Assembly (NCBI GenBank): GCA_003224085.1
Contig: QHYK01000090.1
Span: 1 to 42,174 of the forward strand
Source of the DNA: Acidobacteriota bacterium
GTDB taxonomy: Bacteria > Acidobacteriota > Terriglobia > Acidiferrales > UBA7541
Direction: 5' to 3'
Length of the DNA: 42,174 bases
The number at the start of each line of letters is the position of its first letter. The stretch's first letter is position 1. The notes below the pieces were generated by a model. The model worked only from the letters and a program-made list of their open reading frames with translations. It ran no database searches and was not told where the DNA came from. Of this stretch, positions 34,925 to 42,174 are shown in pieces. Both the position numbers and the translations under genes were made by a program.

Positions 34925-35310
34925 TTATTTTTCTGCAATGATGGCGGCATCCCGAGGGTAATGCTTTGGCCGTGCGAGACCGCGGTTTGCCGGAGAATTT
35001 CCGAGCCCGCCCCGTACTCGTAGACAAAAGTCTGAGAGTTGCTTGAGTAATTCAAGTAGTAGTGCAGCGTTTTGTTTTTGCGGTTGACTCCGTGCTTCAC
35101 GCGCACGGGAGCAGGCAGATTCTGGTCCGCTCCCGTTAGTCCTGCCCTCTGAAGCACCGCGAGGAGCACGTCGCTTTGAGTTTGTCGCTCCGCACCGTGC
35201 CTTCGTAGGTCAGCGTGCCCTTGCCGAACGTGTTTTGCGCGATGGCGGCGTACTTTCCAAAGAACGTGTGATCGTAATACGCCAACGGTTCGGCTACCGT
35301 GAGAGCATGC
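34925..35310 (-). pseudogene. GH42 beta-galactosidase, C-terminal remnant
   Basis: On the minus strand the sequence reads EPLAYYDHTFFGKYAAIAQN, TFGKGTLTYEGT, then in another frame VLLAVLQRAGLTGADQNLPA, PVRVKHGVNRKNKTLHYYLN and EYGAGSEIL, and in a further frame DAAIIAEK followed by TAA (34925-34927). This is the C-terminal end of a GH42-type beta-galactosidase as I remember it, with frameshifts near 35170 and near 34950. The catalytic barrel is missing: upstream sequence switches abruptly near 35305 to a plus-strand fragment of the giant gene. Confidence 0.65.
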
Positions 35311-35780
35311 TCTTCCGGTCTGACGGCCACGGTTCACCTGGGCGCCCAAGCCGACAAGGACGGCATCACATGCACTCCTCTGACCTATACCGCCAACACC
35401 GGCCACCTACTTGGCCATCAAGACTCCCGGCGTCCTGTCAGGCTGCAAAGATGCTTCGGGCCACTTTCTGTCAGCACGACAACGCCCGAGCGAACCCGAT
35501 AGCCCCGAGGGGCGGTCGAACGGTCTCTTGGATGCCAACAGCGGGTTCACCGCGTCGGTCAGCGGGGCGGGCAGCTACTCCTTTAGCTTCACGTAGCTTC
35601 ACCGGCAAAGAACTCTCAGGGTGCGACCGCCAGCGGAAACGTGACACTCACTTTCCCGGCGGGCAGCGGTTTGCTGGTCAAGGTTTTGGACGGCTCCGAC
35701 AAGAAACCTGAGATCACTGACTACCGCTGGATCATCGAGGAAGACCGCACCTTCTACATCGACCCCAACTGCACAATAGC
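35308..35780 (+). pseudogene. decayed fragment of a second giant-gene copy
   Basis: In several frames the plus strand repeats a segment of the giant protein: CSSGLTATVHLGAQ, then TYTANTGHL, AIKTPGVLSGCKDASGHF, DANSGFTASVSGAGSYSFSF, TLTFPAGSGLLVKVLDGSDK and ITDYRWIIEEDRTFYIDPNC. The same order occurs in the intact gene at about 25530-25985 (CSSGLTAAVTLGAG ... KVLDGADK ... FYIDPKC). Similarity ends near 35775. It carries frameshifts and stops, and differs by many substitutions, so it is an old paralogous fragment and not a recent duplication. Confidence 0.75.
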
Positions 35781-36059
35781 GCGACTTGCACTCCCTCACA
35801 ATTCCCCATTAGGAGCCGCAGACGCCTTTGATCAGGCGCGATGGAGCAGAATTATAATTCCACGGTCAATCATGCAAAGACCCGATCGATGTTCGGGTTC
35901 ACCCTGGCGTTAAATCGGCCCGGATGGATATTCCGAGAGACTGGCAGCTCACAAGACGCTTTCGGTGCCGACATGTGGCAAGTGTTGCGCCGTCGTGGAG
36001 TGGAAGCACGATTCCAAATGTCGGCAGTCGGGAGACTCGCTTCGCACTGAGGCGCACCC

Positions 36060-36692
36060 TCAGCTCTCGGCTGGAGGCCGGTGCTTGAGTACCGCTCTCG
36101 AAAGGGCATAGCTCAGGAGCGCCGCAAGGATGACCGCGAGGGACACTTGCCAGATATGCTGCTTCAGGAACGGCAGTGCTTGGTGGCCGTAGCGTATGGC
36201 CAGGTATCCAATCCCGAAATAGCGCATCGCTCGCGCCAGCGTGATCGCTGAAGCAAAGCTCACCACCGGCACCTCGAACACTCCCGCCGCCACCACAAAT
36301 ATCTTGAACGGCGTTGGCGGCGGCAAAAGGGCAGCGATTAACATGCCGCCGAATCCGTTCTTCACCACCCAATTGTGTATGGCCTGCGCGCGCTTGCCCG
36401 CGTGCCTGTGAAACAGCGCTTCCCCGCCCTTCTCTGCCAGGTAGAACAGCAGCACACAACCCAGGACCGATCCCAGCATTGCCAGGAACGCGTACAGCGG
36501 CATCCTCGCCGGATGCTGAATGGAAAGCTCAACCAGGAGGAGGTCGTTGATTACGGGAAACGTCAGCACGGAGGAGTCGAGGAACGAAATCAGAAACAGC
36601 CCCGGCGCGCCCAGCCCTCCAGCGAACGCCACGATGTTCTCTTTCCACCCGCTCAATCCCGTCGCCAAAAAATTCCTCCACGTGGTAGCCAT
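36060..36692 (-). CDS. VTT-domain (YqaA/DedA-like) membrane protein
   Basis: A 210-residue integral membrane protein with several hydrophobic helices. The landmarks are APGLFLISFLDSSVLTFPVI near residues 28-47, the LGSVLGCVLLFYLAEKGG helix, and ALLPPPTPFKIFVVAAGV with the re-entrant Pro-rich loop of the VTT domain (part of the DedA superfamily). Such proteins are linked to lipid scrambling or flipping and membrane homeostasis. The N-terminus has no signal peptide, and ATG 36692 gives a normal start. It is downstream of bioD on the same strand with a 272-bp gap that holds a repeat hairpin, so co-transcription is doubtful. Confidence 0.82.
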   Translation of the reverse strand: MATTWRNFLATGLSGWKENIVAFAGGLGAPGLFLISFLDSSVLTFPVINDLLLVELSIQHPARMPLYAFLAMLGSVLGCVLLFYLAEKGGEALFHRHAGKRAQAIHNWVVKNGFGGMLIAALLPPPTPFKIFVVAAGVFEVPVVSFASAITLARAMRYFGIGYLAIRYGHQALPFLKQHIWQVSLAVILAALLSYALSRAVLKHRPPAES

Positions 36693-36730
36693 TTCCCGCG
36701 TTTTTGCTTGCGCCGCGGCGTCCGCGGAAC

Positions 36731-36760
36731 TTGTAGAGGCCGGGCTTTAGCCCGGCTTTT
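36731..36760. repeat. interspersed GCCGGGC hairpin between bioD and the VTT gene
   Basis: GCCGGGC-TTTA-GCCCGGC at 36739-36756, preceded by TTGTAGAG and followed by TTTT on the plus strand. The same GTAGAGGCCGGGC-type unit is, from memory, a dispersed repeat in Acidobacteriota. It has a T tract only on the plus strand, so it is not a good terminator for the minus-strand genes. Confidence 0.55.
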
Positions 36761-36964
36761 CCTCTCCTGGCGCGACTTCGCCTATGGGTTCGCCGCTAGC
36801 CGTTCTCCGTTAGGGCAACGTCGAACTCCAGCAAAACTCTTGCCATCCTCAGTCCAGCAAGGTAATGCTGCGAACCGCTGTTACTTGGCAGTCGTTTTGG
36901 GCAACTGGAATAACTGACACCCGGAATGATGACTCAGAACCCGTGGGCCTTTTGATCCGCCAGT

Positions 36965-37624
36965 CTATTGCGCAAACGCCGCCCGGTCGAAATGATTCAT
37001 GAACACCTGCATCAACGCGGTGCGATGCAGGTTTGGCAGCTTGGGAATCTCGCCGATGACGCGCACGTGCCCGAACCGCTCGATGGTCTCCCGGTTCTCG
37101 CGGTTCTGGTCGCCAATCAGCACCACGCCGTGCACCGGCAGCTCCGCCGCATGCAGCGCCGCCAGCGTCAGCAGCGTGTGATTCACAGTGCCCAGCCCGC
37201 TCCGCGCCGCCACCAGCACGGGCAATTTGAATTTCACCATCAAGTCCAGCATGAATTGCTTCTGATTGACCGGCACCAGCACGCCTCCCGCGCCTTCCAC
37301 AATGAGCCAGTCGTTGATCAGGCTCGTGGGCATGTTGATCTTTCCGATGTCGATTTCCACACCCGCCCAACGCGCCGCCAGGTCCGGCGAGACCGGCGGA
37401 ACAAATTTGTACACCTCGTCCAGCGTGCGGTCCGTGCCGATGCCCGCCAGCCGCATCACCGTCACGCGGTCCGAGCCTTCGAGCGTTCCCGTCTGGATCG
37501 GTTTCCAATACACGGCGTCCAGCGCGGCGCAAAGGAGCGAGGAAAGCACCGTTTTGCCGACCCCTGTATCGGTTCCAGTGATAAAAAAATGATGTCTCAA
37601 GCGCGGTCCACCGCGTCGCACCAA
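36965..37624 (-). CDS. bioD: dethiobiotin synthetase
   Basis: A 219-residue ATP-dependent synthase that closes the ureido ring of dethiobiotin from 7,8-diaminopelargonate and CO2, the penultimate step of biotin synthesis, in the cytoplasm. Walker A is GTDTGVGKT (17-25), the substrate Lys is in YWKPIQTG (K41), EGAGGVLVPV is the family loop, and GLGTVNHTLLTL and GVVLIGDQ complete the P-loop fold. The frame opens at a TTG (37624); a second TTG at 37600 gives MRHHFFITGT, a more usual N-terminus. No intact biotin gene lies beside it, but decayed sequence upstream may be the end of bioF. Confidence 0.88.
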   Translation of the reverse strand: MVRRGGPRLRHHFFITGTDTGVGKTVLSSLLCAALDAVYWKPIQTGTLEGSDRVTVMRLAGIGTDRTLDEVYKFVPPVSPDLAARWAGVEIDIGKINMPTSLINDWLIVEGAGGVLVPVNQKQFMLDLMVKFKLPVLVAARSGLGTVNHTLLTLAALHAAELPVHGVVLIGDQNRENRETIERFGHVRVIGEIPKLPNLHRTALMQVFMNHFDRAAFAQ

Positions 37625-37644
37625 TATTTAAGTTCGCGCCGCCT

Positions 37645-37805
37645 ATTCAACGTATTCTCCGGCGCACCAGTTCATCATTGGCGCTTCCGCTCGTCAAGAA
37701 AAACTCCAGCCGCCCGCTTCCATGAGGTACTGCCGCTGCCCGTACCGTCCGTGGGGCGAATACTTTCGCGGCGAGCTTCTGCTTCTCGGCATCCTTAAGC
37801 CGTCT
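37645..37805 (-). pseudogene. possible bioF C-terminal remnant
   Basis: Upstream of bioD on the same strand, DAEKQKLAAKVFAPRTVRAA followed by VPHGSGRLEFFLTSGSANDE resembles the end of 8-amino-7-oxononanoate synthases (GDAEK...GVFAPAIRPPTVPxGxxRLRxxLTA). The match is imperfect, with residues missing before FAP, and nothing of the catalytic domain is visible further upstream. If correct, a biotin gene was lost by deletion. The call is weak. Confidence 0.25.
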
Positions 37806-38147
37806 GCCGGAAGGTATTATTCCCCATGCCCCCATCGACCTGGACTTCGCCCAATACAGGGTTCTCTTTGTGGGGTGCGGCGGCTTGGGGCTTTCTTTTG
37901 CACCGTTCTTCGTCCTATATTCTGCCAGCCCTGGCCAGACTGGATCATTCAAGCTGAACCCCGCATCTTACCATCAGCTGTCACCTTGGCAAAAACGCCT
38001 CGCCCTGTGCGTAAAGAAACGCCTGCGTGATCTCGTTGTCGCGAGGGATAGATTTGAAAAGGCAATTCCGAGCGTGCGGCTTACCAATTCACTCGCAGAG
38101 CCAAGGTCTGAAACGGAAATGAAACGGAGTTGTCTAGCCAATCCAGC
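37806..38147. other. intergenic stretch without recognisable features
   Basis: About 340 bp between the possible bioF remnant and the broken Tat-protein gene. A long plus-strand open frame crosses it, but the frame looks like an antisense shadow. No RNA, promoter or terminator is evident. Confidence 0.35.
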
Positions 38148-38751
38148 TCAACTGAAAAAGACCCCGTTCTCTTCGCGTCCCAGCACGGAAATTAAGTTTG
38201 CCGCAGGGTCGGGCGGCGTGTCCGACTGGAATTGGAAGCCTGGCTGCTCAGCGGACCAGACAATCGAAGACGTCCATGCCGAGCACGCGAAGGCGGGCCC
38301 GTTGGCTGTCAAAGTCCACTTGGACCGCATCGTGCCTCACTGGGATCATCCAGAATACATCGTTCCGGTCAACGTGGACGTTGTAATCATGGATCTGTTT
38401 ATAGACGCTGGCCGATCCAACCGCACCGGTGTAAAGGTCCAGTCAAACAAAGGCGAATGTGCCTCTATGTTGTTGGCCGTCGGTAGCAATAAACTTCCCT
38501 TGGCTGAACCCCATGTCCGCCTGAAACGCAAGACCCGTCATGGCTCCACTGGTAGTGTCCGTTCCCATCCCGCCGCCGCGTATGTGCGTGAGGCCCACAA
38601 ACCCGTCGAAATCTGTGATCTGCGACGGATCGCTGATGTCGGCCAGCGCCTTGGCAGGAAACATTGTTCCTGCCGCGCCACGGATGAGGCCACGGCGGCT
38701 TAGCCACTTCTCCTGAAATTGATCCCATAGACTGAAACCTCGATTGTTCAT
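38148..38751 (-). pseudogene. broken Tat-secreted hypothetical protein gene
   Basis: The start ATG at 38751 has AGGAGA 6 bp upstream and encodes a Tat signal (KWLSRRGLIRGAAGTMFPAK), then ITDFDGFVGLTHIRGGGMGT, GLAFQADMGFSQGKFIATDG and HRGTFAFV, ending at a stop at 38443. Coding sense resumes in another frame (VRLDRPASINRSM ... GTMYSG), runs into two in-frame TGA codons near 38338-38348, and ends with KWTLTANGPAFACSAWTS and PAANLISVLGREENGVFF at 38148. Its N-terminal part recalls a Tat-secreted family of unknown function in Acidobacteriota. With one frameshift and two stops it is unlikely to be functional. Confidence 0.6.
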
Positions 38752-39437
38752 TGTCGTTCTCCTTGAACACACCGACGAACACCAAACGAACGCGTTCATC
38801 TGCGTGCGATTGCCGGTGGCACCGAAAATAGCCACTGATAAGCCATGGGGAAATCCAAGGGAAAGAAAATCGGAATAATTGCGGAAACTTTGCTCTGCTT
38901 GGACAGGAGTCGTCAAGTCCAAAAGTTGCCAACGAAGGCCCATCCCCAGAAGCCAAAGAGGAACGCAACATCAGTTCCTGACGCCGATGAACGCGGAAAC
39001 CAGTGCGCATGGCTGCCACACGGCGAGGCTGTTTGACCCATCACCCCCAAAATGTTATAAAACTGCGATTTGAGCTTGCCCTGGCGTCCAGTCTTGCAGG
39101 TGCCTCGCCGGCGGTATCGAGGGGTAACTTGGGCCGGCGCGCGGCGAGTTTACCCTGTTCGAAGATCCCTTTTCCATCGGGACTCCGGTCGGGGCCTCTT
39201 GCCGGTGGAATGAGAGAAAATTACTGAGGCTCGCATACGATTGAGACAGGTCATTGGGAGTGCGGCAGCCTTGCTGCCGCTTTTCTTCCTCGCTCCCAAG
39301 CCTCTGCGTTTGCGAGAGCTCAAGAATTCGCGCCGCAATGCGAGTGGCGGCAGAACTGTGCGGGAAACAACTGTTCAGGGAACTGTCCACAGATCAATCG
39401 CACCTCAAGCTTGGCAATAGGTTAGGGAGGATTCTGA
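38752..39437. other. 686-bp gap before the pyrophosphatase gene
   Basis: Short open frames exist on both strands (for example 38845-39036 and 39254-39478), but none has a ribosome binding site or family-like sequence. The promoter for the pyrophosphatase should lie here, but I cannot identify it. Confidence 0.35.
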
Positions 39438-41915
39438 ATGCGCACCTGGCTGACGAATGCCTGGTCTCATTGCTGTAGATTCACGAATCATTTGAAATTA
39501 GCGAAGTTTGGCGCCGGAGCCGCCGCTCTGCTCTCGGCTGCCTCCGCCCGCGCCGACGAAGCCGGCGGCGAAGCCAATTTGAAGCTGCCCGATCTTTCGC
39601 AAGTCAGCTTCCTCGGCATGGACGGCCACAAGCTTCTTCTCTTCGGCATCCTCTTCTGCCTCTTCGGCCTCGCTTTCGGACTCGTCATTTACACGCGCCT
39701 GAAAAACCTCCCCGTCCACAAGTCCATGCGCGACATCTCCGAGCTCATCTATGAAACCTGCAAAACGTATCTTCAAACGCAAGGCAAATTCCTCTTGCTG
39801 CTTTGGGCTTTTATCGCCGTCGTCATCGTGCTTTATTTTGGCGTCCTCGCCCCCGTTCCCGGCAAGCCCCCCGCCACCACGCTCCCAATCATTTTGTTTT
39901 TCAGCCTCGTCGGCATGGCCGGCAGCTACTCTGTAGCCTGGTTCGGCATTCGCGTAAACACTTTTGCAAACTCGCGCACCGCCTTCGCAGGCCTTCGCGG
40001 CAAGCCCTACCCCATCAATAAAATTCCTCTCGAAGCGGGCATGAGCGTGGGCATGATGCTCATTAGCGTTGAACTTTTGATGATGTTAATTATTTTGTTA
40101 TTCATACCGGGTGATTATGCCGGGCCGTGCTTCATCGGTTTCGCCATCGGCGAATCTCTGGGCGCCGCCGCGCTACGCATCGCCGGCGGCATTTTCACCA
40201 AAATCGCCGACATCGGCTCCGACCTCATGAAAATCGTCTTCAAAATCAAGGAAGACGACGCGCGCAACCCCGGTGTGATCGCCGATTGCACCGGCGACAA
40301 CGCAGGGGATTCGGTGGGGCCGACCGCGGACGGATTTGAAACTTATGGCGTGACCGGCGTCGCGCTCATCACTTTTATTTTGCTTGCGGTAAAAAATCCT
40401 GTCGTTCAAGTTCAACTGCTCGTGTGGATCTTCGTGATGCGCATCATTATGTTGGTCGCGAGCGCGGCCGCGTATTTTATCAACGGCTTCATCGCCAAAG
40501 CGAAGTACGGGAACGCGGACAACATGAATTTCGAAGCGCCGCTGACTTCGCTGGTGTGGATCACTTCGTTCGTTTCCATCGGGCTGACGTATCTTACTTC
40601 GTGGCTCATCATTCCGGAACTCGGCGGCGACACATCACAGTGGTGGAAGCTCGGAACAATCATCACCTGCGGGACGCTGGCGGGCGCCATCATTCCGGAA
40701 CTGGTGAAAGCTTTCACTTCCGTCGAATCGCGTCACACCAAAGAAATTGTCACTTCGGCGCAGGAAGGCGGTGCATCGCTCGGAATTTTGTCTGGCTTCG
40801 TCGCAGGAAATTATTCCGCCTATTACCTGGGCCTTTCGATGGTGCTGTTGATGTCCATCGGCTACTTGTTTTCGCAGCAGGGGCTGCACAACTTGATGGT
40901 CGCCGAGCCGGTGTTCGCGTTTGGCTTGGTGGCATTCGGTTTTCTCGGCATGGGTCCAGTGACGATCGCAGTCGATTCCTACGGTCCGGTGACCGACAAC
41001 GCGCAATCTGTTTTCGAGCTTTCGCTCATCGAGCAGCTTCCCGGCATCAAGCAGGAACTCAAGAAGGATTTTAATGTCGACGTGAACTTCGAGCGCGCCA
41101 AGCACTTGCTCGAAGCCAACGACGGCGCGGGCAACACGTTCAAAGCAACCGCGAAACCGGTCTTGATCGGCACCGCGGTTGTCGGCGCCACCACCATGAT
41201 TTTTTCTATCATCATGGCGCTTACCAACGGTCTCGCCGCCAACGTGGACAAACTTTCGCTGCTCCACGCGCCATTTGTGCTCGGGCTCATCACCGGCGGA
41301 GCGGTGATTTACTGGTTCACCGGCGCGAGCACGCAAGCCGTCACCACGGGCGCGTATCGCGCGGTGGAATTCATCAAGGCCAACATCAAGCTCGAAGGAG
41401 TGGAAAAAGCGAGCATCACCGATAGCAAAAAAGTTGTGGAAATCTGCACGCGTTACGCGCAAAAAGGCATGCTCAACATTTTCATCGCCGTGTTTTTTTC
41501 AACGCTGGCATTTGCCTTCGTCGAGCCATTCTTTTTCATTGGTTATCTCATTTCCATCGCCACGTTCGGCCTGTATCAAGCGATTTTCATGGCCAACGCC
41601 GGCGGCGCGTGGGACAACGCCAAAAAGATTGTGGAAGTCGAACTAAAGCAAAAAGGCACTCCGCTGCACGATGCCACGGTTGTCGGCGACACGGTGGGCG
41701 ATCCGTTCAAAGATACTGCGTCGGTCGCGCTGAATCCGGTGATCAAGTTCACCACGCTGTTTGGCCTGCTCGCCGTCGAGCTCGCCGTGAGCCTGGTCAA
41801 CAGCCAGCACAGCACGACCTTGGCGCACATTCTCGCGACAGCTTTCTTCCTCGTCGCGCTCTCCTTCGTCTACCGCTCGTTCTACGGCATGCGCATCAAA
41901 GGCTCCGCCGCGTAG
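39438..41915 (+). CDS. hppA: membrane-bound proton/sodium-pumping pyrophosphatase
   Basis: An 825-residue integral membrane enzyme that hydrolyses PPi and pumps H+ or Na+. About 16 hydrophobic segments are expected. The catalytic blocks are visible: KIADIGSDLMKIV, EDDARNPGVIADCTGDNAGD, SVGPTADGFETYG near residues 255-305, GAGNTFKATAKPV (Lys about 569), and AGGAWDNAKK and VVGDTVGDPFKDTAS near the C-terminus. Several blocks are diverged from the common ADNVGDNVGDCAGMAADLF type. Lys at the position where K+-dependent enzymes have Ala (GNTTAA) suggests a K+-independent enzyme. The N-terminal ~65 residues are an extra segment ending in a signal-like stretch (AKFGAGAAALLSAASARADE). ATG 39438 has GGGAGG at 39425-39430. 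Confidence 0.9.
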   Translation: MRTWLTNAWSHCCRFTNHLKLAKFGAGAAALLSAASARADEAGGEANLKLPDLSQVSFLGMDGHKLLLFGILFCLFGLAFGLVIYTRLKNLPVHKSMRDISELIYETCKTYLQTQGKFLLLLWAFIAVVIVLYFGVLAPVPGKPPATTLPIILFFSLVGMAGSYSVAWFGIRVNTFANSRTAFAGLRGKPYPINKIPLEAGMSVGMMLISVELLMMLIILLFIPGDYAGPCFIGFAIGESLGAAALRIAGGIFTKIADIGSDLMKIVFKIKEDDARNPGVIADCTGDNAGDSVGPTADGFETYGVTGVALITFILLAVKNPVVQVQLLVWIFVMRIIMLVASAAAYFINGFIAKAKYGNADNMNFEAPLTSLVWITSFVSIGLTYLTSWLIIPELGGDTSQWWKLGTIITCGTLAGAIIPELVKAFTSVESRHTKEIVTSAQEGGASLGILSGFVAGNYSAYYLGLSMVLLMSIGYLFSQQGLHNLMVAEPVFAFGLVAFGFLGMGPVTIAVDSYGPVTDNAQSVFELSLIEQLPGIKQELKKDFNVDVNFERAKHLLEANDGAGNTFKATAKPVLIGTAVVGATTMIFSIIMALTNGLAANVDKLSLLHAPFVLGLITGGAVIYWFTGASTQAVTTGAYRAVEFIKANIKLEGVEKASITDSKKVVEICTRYAQKGMLNIFIAVFFSTLAFAFVEPFFFIGYLISIATFGLYQAIFMANAGGAWDNAKKIVEVELKQKGTPLHDATVVGDTVGDPFKDTASVALNPVIKFTTLFGLLAVELAVSLVNSQHSTTLAHILATAFFLVALSFVYRSFYGMRIKGSAA

Positions 41916-41942
41916 CGGAGATTCTCCCTCTGGGTTTTCATA

Positions 41943-41998
41943 GGGGCGCGCTTTCGTGCGTCCCTAAGACGGGCGCGACATGTCGTGCCCCTACGACT
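41943..41998. repeat. interspersed inverted repeat after the pyrophosphatase gene
   Basis: TAGGGGCGCGCTTTCGTGCG followed by a matching arm ending GTGCCCCTACGA, an imperfect palindrome related to the one at 1825-1871. It lies between the pyrophosphatase stop and the insertion sequence end. Confidence 0.5.
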
Positions 41999-42045
41999 GC
42001 AACGCAGCTTCCGCTACCGCGCTAGTGTCCCGTCCCATTTAAATA

Positions 42046-42074
42046 TTGACAGTACGCTTGGGGTGCTCTATTAT
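42046..42074 (+). promoter_or_regulatory. near-consensus sigma-70 promoter in the IS element
   Basis: TTGACA (42046-42051) and TATTAT (42069-42074) are separated by exactly 17 bp. The transcription start is expected about 7 nt after the -10, at the GTG of the transposase. Confidence 0.75.
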
Positions 42075-42081
42075 TGTAGGC

Positions 42082-42174
42082 GTGTTCCCCAGTGCACCAG
42101 CCTTGGCGGTCGACGGAGCCCAGAAGCGAGAGTTGGAATCCCTGGCTCGTGCCGGCACCACTCCGCAAAAGCTG
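42082..42174 (+). CDS. IS630-family transposase, N-terminal fragment
   Basis: 31 codons run to the window edge: a GTG start, then ALAVDGAQKRELESLARAGT and TPQKL. The pattern D-x-x-x-R-x-ELE-x-LAR-x-x-x-TPQKL is that of the N-terminal helix-turn-helix region of IS630-type transposases. No Shine-Dalgarno fits before GTG 42082. The catalytic DDE domain lies outside the window. Confidence 0.6.
   Translation, partial: MFPSAPALAVDGAQKRELESLARAGTTPQKL

Larger units (their letters stand above)
42022..42174 (+). mobile_element. left end of an IS630-like insertion sequence (partial)
   Basis: A GTGTCCCGTCCCA-type sequence after CTA at about 42022-42039 looks like a terminal inverted repeat beside a TA target. 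It is followed by a promoter and the start of a transposase. The element runs off the window, so its other end and the target duplication cannot be checked. Confidence 0.5.

Noticed and set aside
36731-36760. Terminator for bioD
   Set aside because: The hairpin is strong, but on the minus strand it is not followed by a T run, so it is listed as a repeat instead.
37870-38703. 277-codon open frame on the plus strand
   Set aside because: It lies antisense to the broken Tat-protein gene, has no ribosome binding site and no family-like pattern. The minus strand gives a much better reading with a Tat signal and start site.

Overview
The window looks like a piece of an Acidobacteriota genome (Terriglobia-like). 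This is inferred from gene content, because no rRNA or other marker gene is present. It carries Tat-exported Gfo/Idh/MocA and sugar-isomerase enzymes, a ThuA protein, a GMC oxidoreductase with a gluconate 2-dehydrogenase subunit 3-like partner, a short XRE regulator followed by a TlpA-like thioredoxin, small CBS and PilZ proteins, and scattered short inverted repeats of the kind common in that phylum. GC content looks moderately high. Much of the window is ordinary, loosely packed chromosomal sequence with an unusual number of broken genes.

Positions 1-7,650 hold unrelated housekeeping and accessory genes: a small conserved protein, a secreted HpaI-type aldolase, a glycine-rich secreted protein, XRE regulator, TlpA-like thioredoxin, alpha/beta hydrolase, methyltransferase and PilZ protein. 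Two decayed genes joined end to end lie at 4,866-6,424. Positions 7,800-11,260 form a sugar or alcohol oxidation locus: a GMC oxidoreductase divergent from a subunit 3-like protein and a ThuA protein. Next come a CBS-domain gene with two frameshifts, a small membrane protein, tRNA-Ala(GGC) and the catalytic half of a tyrosine recombinase pointing at the tRNA, which looks like the remnant of an integrated element. Positions 13,597-15,782 encode two Tat-exported sugar-metabolism enzymes.

The most interesting part is 16,871-34,615. A sensor kinase and an OmpR-type regulator lie upstream of two secreted multicopper-oxidase-like proteins and a secreted protein of about 3,600 residues; a strong terminator and a 176-residue-class secreted protein follow. 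The copper ligands appear to be divided between the two smaller oxidases. The first has the type-1 copper ligands and two of the four HxH motifs. The second has the other two HxH motifs, with Ser in place of the type-1 Cys. The giant protein begins with cupredoxin-like domains in which no HxH pair was seen. It continues with cadherin-like, SdrD-B/Cna-B-like, IPT-like, beta-helix and ASH-like domains, and two arrays of GGSGYT-type repeats appear to interrupt conserved domains. I infer a two-component-regulated, surface-located multicopper oxidase complex. Its substrate cannot be read from the sequence; a metal such as Mn(II) or Fe(II) is one possibility.

Downstream, 34,925-35,780 is a recombination scar: the end of a GH42 beta-galactosidase gene (minus strand) abuts a decayed piece of a second copy of the giant gene (plus strand). 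After that come a YqaA/DedA-like membrane protein, bioD, a broken Tat-secreted protein gene, a membrane-bound pyrophosphatase and, at the right edge, the start of an IS630-like transposase gene with a near-consensus promoter placed so close to the start codon that the transcript may be leaderless.
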